A stretch of DNA of 64,000 nucleotides from Chamaelirium japonicum (taxonomy: Eukaryota; Streptophyta; Magnoliopsida; Liliales; Melanthiaceae). Numbering within the stretch: position 1 is the first letter of the stretch; every line of letters begins with the position of its first letter. Shown here piece by piece: positions 1 through 12,976 of this stretch. The position numbers and the translations under genes are program-made. The DNA is taken from positions 45,285,740 through 45,349,739 of the forward strand of contig OX393552.1 of the NCBI GenBank assembly GCA_947650365.1. The letters are read 5' to 3'. The notes under the pieces were generated by a model. It ran no database searches, had not been told where the DNA came from, and was given only the letters and a program-made list of their open reading frames with translations.

Positions 1-1528
1 GCTTCAAACGCATATCCATCATTGCTTTTCAGTTCTTAAAAGTTAAAACACATCTGATTTCTGCTTTAGGAAGTGCACCCAAACATTTTTGTGCAGTCAT
101 CAATGAAGGCAGCCAAATATGATGAGCCTCCAAGGGATGAAGCCTAAGTTGGTCCCCGTAATCTGTATGGACCAACTTCAATTTTTCTGCTTTAGGCGTT
201 CTTTCAATCTTTGAAAAACTATCCTCTTCTTTCCGTAGATACAATTCTCACCGAACTCTGTATCTACATATTTGATATTTGTCGGTTCCTTTTGCGAGAA
301 GAGATTCATCCCCTTTTTGACTCATGTGACCAAGCCTATGGGGTCATAGATTTGAATCAGCATTTGCATATGCTACTACAATGATGCCATAGGTGTTTGT
401 TGTCAACTAGAGGATACCTTCTTTCTTGTCGGAACTACTCGCGAGCCACAACCATGGCTCACAAGTCAGTGAAGTCACTTAACGAACTTGGCACGAACCC
501 ATAGTTAGCAAGTTGTCCCACCGAGATCAGGTTTCTCTTCATACTAGGGACATACCTAACAACATTCAAAGTCCATAAAGAACCGTTGGCAACCTGATTT
601 GAAGATATCCCTTACCCATGATATTGCAGGGTTCATCATCACCCAAATACACCTTCCGAAAACACCACAAATATAGTTTATCATGATCTATTTGTATGCA
701 CTAGCGTGAAAAAAAGGTACCCAAATCTACTACCCAAGATTAGATGTGATTATCAAGAGATAAAAATCAGAGTATCCTGAAGTACCTCACCTGCGATGTT
801 TGTGAAATCTTGCTCTTGATTTGATTCCCTTTCTTCTTCTTTGGTGTTTTAAAGTTGCTTACGAGATGCCCATTTCTGTCGCGGTTCCAGCATGTAGCCT
901 TTGTTTTTCCAGGTCTTGATTTGCTTCTTATAGATTTTGATATATACCACGAACTGAACTTCCTTGTTTAGTATCACACATCGTCATCAAACTTCAAATT
1001 TGATCCATAAGAGTTGCTCATTGGCATCATCAGACAGTCTCAACTATCTGGTAAACTTGATGAGAATAGGGCAGCCCGGATTTCATCTTCAAAAATAAAA
1101 ACCAATGCACAAATTCCAATTGACTTGTAACCGTGTTATAAACATTAAGATATTCACCCATGCTTCCTCCGCCACTTACCTTCAAGTTGAACAATCTCTC
1201 TATAAAAAAAAACTTATTTGAGGCAGATGGCTTTTCGTATATCCCTGATAAGGGTTCCATCAAATTCGCCGTCGTCTTCTTCTTGGAGATATTGAAGGCT
1301 ACAGATGCATCAAGGGACAGCCGCATTGTTAAGTATCTCCCAATCTTCATCAAAAAACCTCTCTGGTTTCTTCGATTTTCCTCCAATGAGGGAGAGAGAT
1401 CCTTCTAATAAATGTAGCCTTCTATCTGCTTCTTCCAAAACCCGAAGTTCATGCCATTGAACTTTTCAATCTAGGTATTTCCTTCTTCGTCATCGCTCCC
1501 ACTCCAACCCGGTTATCTGATACCAATT
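1..1528 (-). mobile_element. Decayed Ty1/copia retrotransposon, gag to integrase start
   Basis: Read on the minus strand, pieces of a copia polyprotein appear in the expected order from high to low coordinates. At 1386-1030 there is gag similarity (FNISKKKT, YEKPSASNK, LFNLK). Near 905-850 there is a zinc knuckle with only part of its Cys/His set left (CWN...GHL). Near 600-530 there is the pre-integrase segment (KRNLISVGQL). At 244-29 there is the start of the integrase, including the HTD motif. Stops and frame changes lie between the blocks, so it is not functional. A primer-binding-like site (TGGTATCAGATA) sits at 1525-1514 and marks the border with the LTR. The 3' part lies beyond the window start. 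The gag is of the same type as the relic at 51.6-52.9 kb. Copia identity is well supported; the exact outer borders are not. Confidence 0.75.
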
Positions 1529-1815
1529 TGTTGGGTCGTAACCCCGAACATAGCGTCTCTCGTGCAGCCCTTGATATATATTTGCTGGATGAGCAACACC
1601 AAGCCCCACACCAGGTAAAATGGACATCAGGAAATGGTTTAATGCATATAGAATTGTGCAAACAGATCATTACAATGAGGACAGTAATGATAAAAACCCT
1701 GCAAATGGTGATGCAAACATAGAGATTATCAAAAGGGACAAGAATGCACAAGCCAGTGCTACCTCTTGAAAGAATGCAAGATAAAGGCAAGCAGGGCTTT
1801 ACATTATGGCCAAAC
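1529..1815 (-). mobile_element. Probable LTR of the decayed copia element
   Basis: On the minus strand this stretch ends in CAACA directly before the primer-binding-like site TGGTATCAGATA, the arrangement expected at the inner end of a 5' LTR. The inner border is clear. The outer border near 1.8 kb is a guess, because no target-site duplication could be checked. Confidence 0.4.
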
Positions 1816-3480
1816 GAACGTGGGTAAGGATCATAAACACTCTAAAATTACCAAATACAGTCATTAGAGGACCTCCAAGAGATTGAGGAATACAAACTAC
1901 TTAGGTGATAATTAAAATTGAGGATAATGGATCCTAGGTATTGTTGAACTTGGCAGCCCATGAGATCGACCCATGCTAGGTGCGGCCCGTTAGGGTTGCT
2001 TGATGTACATGCGTTGCTTGAGGGAAAGCAGTATGGTTTTGAGCCTCTATAAAATGAGGTAGGCAGCAAAGGAGCAAGAGGTGTGACGACAGCGACGACG
2101 GCCAGTAAAACCCTTAGAAGGGTTGCATGATTGCATCTAAGAGGAGAACCACAGAGGTGCGAGAAACCAGGGGAAGGAGCGGGCCCGCCTCCCTCCCCCA
2201 CGGGGGAATGTCATGAGTAGCAACCATCGATGGATCGAAAGCCGCATGGGGGTTCTGTCATTGCACAACCCCGGAGGGTAACCTGGAGGTCAATAGAGGC
2301 GATTGGGGAGGCACAAAGTCCCCGGGAGCCACCCTCGGAGCCGAAAAACTGGACAGACGACGTCTAGCGAAATCACTCGCAGATGAGGCGGACAGTGGTG
2401 CAGCGCCTTCCCAGGTGAACTAGAGGCTGGTGAACCAGGCGAACTGGAGATCGGTGAATCGGGGAGGACCACGGTGCAGCACCTTCCCTACCCCGGGTGA
2501 TTCAAATCTTCAGAGAAGGGCTCGAAGGAGAGGGGGGATTGTTGTGTTGTACTATCCCCCCAGGCTGGTTCGACGACACCAATGGGTCGAATCTTCAGAA
2601 GATGACCTAATTGGGGGGCCTGTGGTTAGTTTCCTTGAGGACTAGTCCGAGACCGATGGATCGCGACAGAACGTCGTGATGGCAATGTTATGTGCGACTG
2701 CTTGATCAAGGGGGAGCACCTCGATGGGTCATGTAGTCACCGACACGTAACTGGTTTAGAAACCAATAGGTGACTGATGAAGGTGCCAACGGGTGCTGTA
2801 GCGGCAAGATCAGGCTGCTACTCAGCCGCTGCCCGCTGGCACACCTGCTAGGTCACACGGATGCAGAAGATTGGTTAAGTGTTGATCGATGAGCGACAGC
2901 TTGATGCATTGACTGATGTGGTTGCAGCGGGCATCGACGGGCGCCGAATCGGAAGATTTTATCCATGAATGTGTATGATTGTATCTCCCTAGTAGTTGGT
3001 TATTTTGCAACAATATCTCCGTTCTCATTGTTTGATATACTTTTATAGTATTGAAGAAAAAGGCAATAAAGAACACATGAAAAGAAAAAAGCGGGAGGGT
3101 GGTCCTAATCTTGTCTTACTAAGGCTTGTTAGATATCAGTTGCGTCGGTGCATACCAATGCTCGATACGGGCATTGAACATTATATATCTAAATCCTTAA
3201 GCTAATCTCTTAGCATCTCATGAAATGGGTGTTATATATCATATGGCTAAGGACAACTTATATTTGATGGGTCAGGTATGCTACTATCGAAATAAGCAGT
3301 CTCAAGCAATAAAAGTCTCTAAGAATCATATACAATTTCTCAAGGATTTGAAGCTGCAACTAAATAGCAAAAAGACCGTCATCTTGAACACAATAGTCCA
3401 ACAATTAGGCCTTGACCATGTACTCTTTGTTCTTAATACAGTAACAGCACCACTCTGCTGCACTTCTTGGTTCATATGGT
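1816..3480. other. Unassigned intergenic sequence
   Basis: No coding region is recognised. The part from 2040 to 2700 is more GC-rich than its surroundings and has short open frames on both strands, but none resembles a known protein. There is no clear TIR or LTR. Confidence 0.4.
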
Positions 3481-3692
3481 AGCCGGGTGTGTTGTTGTTG
3501 TAGGTTCTTTGAGTTTTTTGTGGTTGTTTTGGGGCAGTTGTTCTGCCGGCTTTTGGGTCTTTTTTGGCTCAGGAATTAGAATCCTTAGGTAGTACCCATG
3601 TTGGGTTGACTACTTTGGGGTTCTGTTACTTGTGTTGTAGTTTTTGTGGTTGGTTTTATTATTTATTCGTTTTTTTACCCCTCAAAAAAAAA
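3481..3692 (+). mobile_element. Possible LINE 3' end
   Basis: The G/T-rich stretch with repeated TTGTGG and TTTTGGG runs, followed by CCCCTC and an A-run at about 3683-3692, resembles the 3' untranslated end of plant LINEs. No reverse transcriptase is readable upstream, so this is a weak call that rests on composition and the A-tail. Confidence 0.25.
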
Positions 3693-5093
3693 ATTAAAAG
3701 TAGTATGATAATGATAAATGTCGATAAGCTTAGATGCATCTATCTATGTAGAAATGGTCCAGCCACAAAACTCTTAAAATTGAAGCTAGTTTTTTAGTAA
3801 GTTGCATCCACTTAACTCTAGTATGTGCATGTGTTACATAAAAGGGGGACGGGAGGAAAGGTGTAAACAAAACGCATAATAAATTCCATGAGATAACAAG
3901 AGCTTAGCAAATAACCCCTCCCAATCATCAGGTAGTGATCATTCTTGCTAACAGCTGCTAATCACAATCCACGGACATATCAGCATCATTATGATAGGGA
4001 GTAGTGTGATGTTAAGAAAGTCAATTGATATGAAGAAAAAGTAAATTAAACTGTTTCTGCAAGAGAAAACAATCCTGACCAATCCAAGTTTCCCAATAAA
4101 TTGACAGAGAACATGTTTCTACATTTGAATGAACCATTTTTAGCTCTTAACCACTAATTTTCAACTTTAAAAAAAAATCTTATAGCATTTACCTATGTCG
4201 TGACGACCTCCAATTTGAATCATCAGGATGCATGAACATGAAGACATGATGAGACGGAAGCTTATATCTCCCAGATGTATATTTAAAAAAAGTTCCCCTG
4301 AATGAGTTTCAAGCTGCCAATCACCCCAGGGTTAACTAAAACACATCGGAAAAAAAAACACCCTAATTAATTGCACAATATCTTTTGATTATAGATACGA
4401 AGCTTTCTTAGGAAAACCCACAAAGCATGTGCATCATTTCACCTGATTTGATGTTCAAAAGGTGGTTTTGCACATGGCCAGCTCTACCAAGTCTTACTTG
4501 ACAGTATTCTCATCTATCAATCAACCACAAAACAGATTTAGTTTCCACATCAACTACAAAAAAAAAGTCAACAACTCTATTCTTTCCTTCTGTTTATTAT
4601 TGTGGATAAACAAGTCAACTTGAAAAAGTATACTAAAAATTCCTGAAAACCTGATCACTGTTTTGACTGGAACAGTACCAGCTTGTACCATACTTCAAAG
4701 ATTGGAATAATTAAGTACACTACATAAAATCAACTTTAAACAACAGAGGAGTATGTGTGTGTGTCTTGGTGATTTCCTGTTTCCAAATATATAAAGATCC
4801 TACAAAACAATATTCAAACCAAACAATGGTAAGGCAAACATTACCAGAAAATCTAGCAGCGAGATCTGCAGAAAGGTGCATCAACAATATAGCTCAGGAA
4901 ATCCACATATATGCATCTCAACTGCCAGATAAAACACAGATTACATTAAACCGTTATGCTATATAAGAGACACATCATATGGTGAATGTCTCATTCTACA
5001 GAAAATATATTTTCATAGTAGCAAATAACAGGAAAGGCAGTATCCAGCATAACATAAAGGGAACTCAAATATCCTGGAGAGACCAGAACAATT
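3693..5093. other. 3' flank of the SRRM1-like gene, nothing recognised
   Basis: AT-rich sequence without a supportable gene. On the minus strand it lies downstream of the stop codon of the splicing-factor gene, so the proximal few hundred bases should include the 3' UTR and poly(A) site. I could not choose a poly(A) signal with confidence. Confidence 0.4.
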
Positions 5094-5889
5094 TCAGTGA
5101 CTAATAGCCTTCTTTGCCCTGAGAGATTCAAGGGCCTTCTTTCGCAGCTCAATCTCAAGCTTCTTCTGCTCGGACTCGGGTTCTTCTGTATCACTAGGAT
5201 GTGAATCCTTCCTTATGGCAACATCACCATCAGATCCATCAGAATCCTTGAGACTGTTTTCGATATCTGAAGGGGGAGCGACAGTATCCATAGACTTCGC
5301 TTTCAGCTTGCTTGCACGGCGTTCTAATCTTTTGCGATGCCTCTCTTCACGACGTCGGCGCCTCTCCTCCTTGCGTAGCTTTTTCTCATCCTTCCTTCTT
5401 CTCTTCGCCTCCTTCCTATCTTCTATTTCAGAGTCGGATTCGGAATCATCGTCCACATCTTTCTTATGCTTAATTTGCTTATCAGACTTCTTATGCTTTC
5501 GCTTTTCCATGTTCTGGTATTTGTCCGTTTCTGGTTTTTCCGAAACTGAATCAATCATATCCAACACCTCGTCTTCATCTACCTTTCTCTTGGCTTTTGT
5601 AACAAATTGTTTTTCGGAATGTGATCCTTTATATTCATCACTTTTAGAAGATCGCTTCTCATCAGTAACTCTGTGACCGTCTACAAAAGAATGCTTCATT
5701 GTTTGTTGGTCATATTCCCTTTCTTCTAAAGAAGATGCATCTACTACTGCATGTTGTTTAGTGGAGTGTTGTCTGTCATGCATATAAACCGGTGAAGAAC
5801 TTTCTTGCCTAACCCTTCCAGGACCATACTCTATTCCTTCAGATAAAGGTGATAACCGTCGAACATGTCCCTCAGCAAGATCCAGGTCT
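5094..5889 (-). CDS. SRRM1-like: SRRM1-like exon 14: terminal charged exon
   Basis: Starts after CATGGCAG at 5890 and runs to the TGA at 5096-5094, 265 codons including stop. It encodes DLDLAEGHVRRLSPLSEG and then a long Lys/Arg/Glu stretch (KRRRKDEKKLRKEERRRRRE) likely to form an extended charged helix and carry nuclear localisation signals. The end is ELRKKALESLRAKKAISH, a tail conserved in plant SRRM1 homologues. It follows the 10-kb intron 13. Confidence 0.9.
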
Positions 5890-8800
5890 CTGCCATGAAA
5901 AAAGTCATAATTATTAAGTTTCTGTGCATACATGTATCACAGTTTACAAAAGTGCCCTACTCTAACAAATATTTAGCAATATTTGTCTAGCATATGGGCC
6001 TTTATATCACAACATGGATCCATTAAATATCCAGATCATTCATAAAAATGCTACCTCTTGGATTATAGTAATAAAACACACACAAAATTAAGTTCCCTAT
6101 GCATTAAAGGGACTTGGATTATTTTTGAACTTAAGTGGTGAAGAAGTAACATCCTGGAACTTAAGTGGTGAAAAAGTAACATCTTGGACAGATCTAAGCA
6201 TAGAAATCCAGGGTAATAGCAATGTTGGGAAAATGAATGTAGAGAGAATGTAGGATGTAATCCTGCTGCCCTGCACGTATCATGTCTTATGAAGCAACTG
6301 TACAAGCAGGTGCTACGAGCAAGCCTGTACATCGGTATTCTGTTAATAGGCCATGCATAAACGAACTTCTGGCATGCCATAGCTTTCCAGTTTTTCAACT
6401 CATACATATGTATATTAATCAAAAGATTACAATCACCCACTTGATGACAATATCAAGGCTACAGATTTTTGTTTCATAACAAGATTCTAGAAAAGTTTCC
6501 ATAGAATCTGAAAAAGGGACCAGTCCTCTCCAATATATCAAGAACAGTGCTACCAAACGCAAGAGTAGTAAAATAAGGTCTACTCTCACAGAAGTCCGTA
6601 TTGGCTCACTTGGTGATTAAGCGTCCTGCGTCCATAGATGTTTAAGAATGAATTTCCTACTCTCTCAGATAGAACTAGCACTATTCATAATCAACAAAAA
6701 CATCATACGACGTAAACAGGGAAAGAGGCGTTGTATAAACACGGAGCATCACTAGGCACCTGAAGTGCCCAAATAAAGTTAAAATTAGTTGTCATATAGA
6801 TCATTAGTAATCAAATCAACTTACTTTTTAAGTTAGAAGCATTTTATTCATTTTGAATTTTCTAGGACTTTCTAGTTTTTTATTCCAGCATTATAGGTTC
6901 TTTTCATAATTTGGCTCAAAAGGGCGAACATATTAGAATTTTGGGGAAGGCCAAACAGGGAAGAAGCGTTGTATAAACAAGGATCAGCATTATCCTCTAA
7001 AAGAAATAAAGTTGTTAAGGGGTAAAGTTGGCAAACTAAAAAGGAAGAGAAAGGAAGATAGAGAGAGAGAGGGGGGGTGACAACCCACGGAAGGAGCATG
7101 TGCCCTTAATCTCCTCGTGGACCCCTCGAGCGTGAGAAGCGGCAAGGAAACCTTTCCCATAGGTGGGAAAATGCCCTCTTTACCGTGGCTATTTACTCTC
7201 CTATTTTATTCAACTCATATGCTATTTATACATCGAAACAAGCCCATTGTGTGCCGTACAAGAGAGAATAAAAAGGTGCATTAATGTAATTCTTTCCATC
7301 ATTTTTCTTCTCTTGTAATCTTTTATTTGATGTAAGACAGCACTAGTAAGTAGTAACATGCTAAAATTGTAGGGAAAAAATGAAGTGGTGTACAAATGTT
7401 ACTTTTGAAGGTAGGATTATGCCATTTATCTGGGATTGAGGCATATTTTTCTGTTTTTATTATGCCATTTATCTAGGATTGAGGCATATTTTTCTCTATG
7501 TAAAAAGAGGACCTCTGATGCAGATCAGTCGAGCCAATTTAAGTGTAGGATTAAGCCATGTTTTGCCCCTTGGACTCATTTTCCTTTTTGCCTCTGCATG
7601 TTTTATGTTTTGTGCACTTAGATGTGTTTTATTTCGCTATATTTCATTTGCTAGTCTTCGAGCCTTGATCGGACAATCGAATCTTATTTTGTATTATCCT
7701 GGGTGCGAGGACGTCTCATCAATCCTACGCACATTTTGTGTGTGCAAGCTCATATAGATTAGGCTAAGTTGCTCATGATCAACTCAAGTTAGGACCGATC
7801 TTTTGTGTGGTTAGATCTGAATATAATCATGGCTTTAAACTTCGATTACGTGGTTTCACTCCAGGTCGAAACCGAAATTTCGGCTGAAATTTCAAAAATT
7901 CGACTGAAATAGTGAGAAAATATCGAAACAATAAAAAAAAAGGTTTTTTGCTGAATTTTATTTGAAATTTAAAATTTAAATCTTTTATATTCATGTATAT
8001 ATATTTGTATGAATTGTTTGAAGAAAACACATAGTAAGCATGCATGGACCATGATAACCAAGGTGGAATACCAGTAAACTAAAAAAATCAACTGGATTTA
8101 AGTGAAATCCGGTGAAATTAGGAGGTTTGGGACGAAGTCAAGCGAAATGGGGATGCATCGGTCGAAAGAAACCATCATTTAAAAATCTCAATCCCACCAA
8201 ACCAACCCAATGGTTTCAAGAAATATGTGGGCTACTTTCAATCGAAATCACTGAAATGCCACGAAACAACGAAACTTCAACAAAGTGGACAATGTAACCA
8301 AGGGGGGCAGCACGTGGTTTCGGTGGGCCACCACTGTTTTGGTTGAAATCTTGACGAAATGATCGAAATGCCACCTAAACTTCGTTGAAATGCCTCCTTG
8401 TTACAGTACTTATCAGTCTATGAGACTTTTCAGAAGAAGCAATGATTTCATCCTCAAGAAATTAACAAAGCGAACTTTCAAACGGAGATTATTTTAGATA
8501 TAATCTAACACACGCATCAGCTATGTTCCACCATAAAATTTATTGAACATGATTGTCAAATGAAGATTTATTGAGCACGGTTGTGACTTGTCACAAAGTG
8601 GAAGAGGGGCTTTGTGTTTCTAATAAATTTTGTAAATGATTACAATGCATGATGCAGGTAACTATGTTACCTCCCAGTCGAGAAAGGTTCATCACATGGA
8701 TAGATGCAGGTAACTATGTTCCCTCTCATTTGATGTTCTACTCAAAAAAGCACGAGTAGAACATCAATAAACATCTGCACTTCCTAACCAAGATGAACAT

Positions 8801-11800
8801 ATGCACTTGCTAATCAACTTCAACCACATTCAAAGAGACAATCTTTCAATAAAATAATGAAAATTTATTCATTAGCTCATAGCTTGGCAACCTAAATTCT
8901 AAAACTTTGTTTTTTTTTATTAATCAAAACATCGGTCTCAACTAACGAATAAACATCACATCAAAAGTTAACGAAGAAAAGGAAAATGCAGGATCATGAA
9001 GGCTAATATAAAATCATTGGGCACAATCCACGAACCACCAGAGAGAAGATGGAATGAAAGATCTCAAACATTGTAAAAGGCAACATATGTTACAACATAG
9101 ACCCTAAGATATTGATCTATGTTTTAGATATCTATAGAACATACAACTTCGGGATCTTCATACAAATTGATGTCCAATTGATCACCAAGCATTCTTCCCG
9201 GTTGGCTACTCTGGTTCTTTTTATTATTAGTTGTCCTGCTACATTTTGATGTCGATGAAGAGAAAAAGAGAGAGAGAGAACCTTCTTAAAAGTACCATAG
9301 CTCCTTCAGTCCTGCGATGTATAACACCCCCCCCTCCCTTTTGTGCTCATCGGGAGGGGGTATTCCGACATATTGGTGGTATAGTAACCTCATTGCCACC
9401 CACCGATGCCCCACCGGTAGCAATGCTTGGGGTTGTCTGTGCAAGGGCAAACTATCGTGGGGATCCCAGAGATGCCCTGGTTGATCCCATTGATGACCAC
9501 CCGAGTGTTCTTCCCGACCTTCACTTGTGAAACCGAGCAATTTGTGGTTTCATCTCAATTTGTTGTCTGTGCAAGGGCAAACCATTGTGGGGATCCCAGA
9601 GATGACCTGGTTGATCCCATTGATGACCACCCGAGTGTTCTTCCCAGCCTTCACTTGTGAAACCGAGCAATTTGTGGTCTCATCTCTCTGTGTAGCAACT
9701 TTCTTGGGCTTCTTCAACTTTGGCGGCTTGTTGGGGCGACCCTGGGATCTCTTCTTCAACTCGTCCATAGGAGTTGGGGCTTGGTCATCCTTGGGGATAT
9801 CCACAATCTAACTGTACCCAAGGTTGAGATCACCACATCCACCCTCTAGATCGCTTTCACCAGGCTCTCGTGATCGTATATATCCACACAAAAATAAAAC
9901 CTTAAGGAAAACACGATCCAAAGAGCGAAGAAAATTACGGCTAGAGTTTAGAGGAGTACATGGAGGATGATGGCGTCGGAGCTCTTGAATCCATCCAGCG
10001 CCTTGGCCTTGGTAGGGTCAAAGGGGGAGGCAGCCCTCACCAAGGCAAAGGTGGGGTGGCCCGACAGCATGCTTGCCTCCACGACGAACCTCACGATGTA
10101 CCCCATCGCCCCAATGATCAAGATCTTGCATGGAATCCCCCATTCGAGAGGGATTTCATTGTGTCGCGCTCTGTCAAGGGGGGAGAGAGACATGGGTGCG
10201 TGTGGAATGAGATAGAGAGAGACGGGGGGGGGAGCGAGAAAGTTACCGAAACTATAATCACACTCCCTGCTTTATTAAGGGAAGATGGCAGGAAACTGGG
10301 ATCCCCGCGGATAGGGATGGCAACGGTGTAGTTTCGATGCGATTTTGGGCAAAACCGAAATCGCACCGCAACACCGAAACTCCATCGCATCGCGACGGTG
10401 TACCATTATGTAAAACTGAAACTGCACCATGTGGTGCAGTGTGGTGACCCACGGTTTATCATTATAATGGCCTAAGCGATGCAGTTTTATAAAATTTTGG
10501 TCAAAACCAAAACCACACCGCTACACTAAAATCGAAACCGCACCGCGATATTTTATATTTTGGCAAACCAAAACCACACCATGAGGTGCGGTTTACCGCA
10601 GTTTTTGATTTTAAACGGCACTATTGCCATCCCTACCCGCGGACGAAGGTTAGGTGCAACGGACGGTTGTATGCAAGCATTAAGAGTACGAGTGGCGAGA
10701 GTTTAGGTTTTATAAACGGAAACCTCAACTAAATTGATACGACTATGATTGCAAGGGGAGTGCAGAAAACCACGCTTGAGATTCTGCCAACCCGTCTTGC
10801 ATGCGATTTATGTCATGCATTGGATCTATTTTCCCCGTGATTGAGTCACAACAAATCACATGGCATGATCACAACCATCTAGATCCCATCTTCTCCATGA
10901 TAGGATTGCATCCTCATTTTTTTGGCAAGATAATAATGGCATTGTTGGTTTTTGTTTTTTGGTTTTTTTGGTAAGACAATGATGGCAATACTGGTGTAAC
11001 GGATTCCCTCTCTCAAAGCATGTGGTGCACCCCTCACAATTCAATCCTAACCCCCTTTTTATCCTCTTTCCCAAAGCAATCCTAATCATTCTTTATCTCC
11101 CCCCCCCCCACCCCCCACCCCCCCCCCCACACACACACACATAAAACCAAGCTTTATTATATATGTGTGTGTGTGTGATCTAGAACATTAATAGCAGGCA
11201 TCAAAAAATTCACAACTTATATAAAACATGCAAGAATAAATAGCCCAAATCAATCAAAAGGTAAGGATTGTGTGGGAGTCGGGGCCAGCGACTATAAGCC
11301 CTTGAGCTCTCAGACGACTCGAGCACTCAATAATGAGGGGAAACCATAGAGTGAGAGTCAAGAAAGGGAGTTTAAAGAGGGAATGTGTGAGTCGGGTACA
11401 GGCAGGCGGCGACAAACCTCGAGCTCTTCGATGGTCTAGACAGAAGAAAATCTCGATGAGGGTCACAGAGTGAGATTGAGAGTCAAGAGAGGGAGTCGAG
11501 GGATGGATTGCATGCGGCGAGGGGTGGGTCAAGTAGCGAATCATTGAGCTCCCAGACTGTTGATAAGACCTCGATGAGAGAGGGAGAGAGACCGCGAGAG
11601 ATCTAATCGGGAAAGAGAATTGAGTAAATAGGGTACGGTTTCAAGTATATATGATTCATTTTCCAGGTTTTGAGTAAAGTATCTGCATCCCGTCGCAACT
11701 ACGCTAAACCAACAATGAAATAGTGACCGACTCACACCTGTTATCGACTAGCAAACAACAATCAATCATATTCCACCATATATTGTTGTATAATTGTATC

Positions 11801-12736
11801 TATACCTTATCGCTATTGTATCCCCATGTATCCAAGTACGTGCTTTATTTTTTATTTAGGATATGTCTGAAACGTACCCGATACGGATATGACACGTGGT
11901 AAGCACGGGATCTTGAACAATATGTGTTTCATAGTTCTGCACCAAAGCTATAAATAAGAGTACCTAATAGACAAACATATCAAAATAGATTCCAAACTAG
12001 TAAATACTAGCTTTAAAAAAAAATAAAGAATCAAGAAATTTGGTGTAATGTGGCCAAAAGTAAACGTGGAAGAATGGAGGCCAATTTAGAAGGCACTCAC
12101 CTGCCAATTCTCTATTCATCTTGATTTCGTAATCAGTAACTAGATTGAGTAATCAACATGCGTGACTTAAGAAAAAGGTCTTGAAAATATCAAAAAGTAC
12201 TCTATCTTAACGATAACCAACACAATTTCTTCCAGGGGTATAGTATGTTTTCTGCTTGTGTGCTCATTTGAGATATTGCCATACAACAAATATGAAGGTT
12301 GCATGTTTGATGCTCTCAAAGTCAGAAGTGCTCTTATCTTAACAATAAAAAGCACAATTTCTTTTAGTGGTATAGTGCCTTTTCAGCTTGGGTGCTCATT
12401 TGATATACTTTCATATTTAAGATGTGAAGCAAGGTTTTAAATCATGATAGCGGTCTCGGTATCAAACAACAGCTGAAATAGTCATACCGATCAGTTCAGA
12501 TCGAAACTCATTTAAGGGCTTCTCTTGAAAAAACTAAAAAGTCAAAAAAATTAAAATTTTTGAAAAATAAACAAAAAATCTTTAAAAAGGGAATTGATTA
12601 GAGAAGAAAGAAGTATTGTGAACATATCTGTGTGAGTTACAATGTTCTGAAAGGCTCAAGGCGCACATGAGGCGCAAAGGTCTCCTAGAGCCTAGGCGCA
12701 AGTCGCAACTCAAGGCGCGTGCCTGATTGAAGTAAG

Positions 12737-12782
<46 letters not shown>

Positions 12783-12917
12783 GCATGCTATAATGCGGCA
12801 TGCGGTAAGTGCGGCACCGCACCGCACCGCAGCCGTCTGATGCACTCTTCGTGCATCGCATGCACACAGTGCTGCATCAGACGGCTACAGTGCGGTGCCG
12901 CACTTACCGCATGCCGC

Positions 12918-12976
<59 letters not shown>

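Noticed and set aside
1160-1408. 82-codon plus-strand frame
   Set aside because: Antisense of the copia gag relic.
5215-5676. 153-codon plus-strand Ser-rich frame
   Set aside because: Antisense shadow of the charged terminal exon of the SRRM1-like gene.
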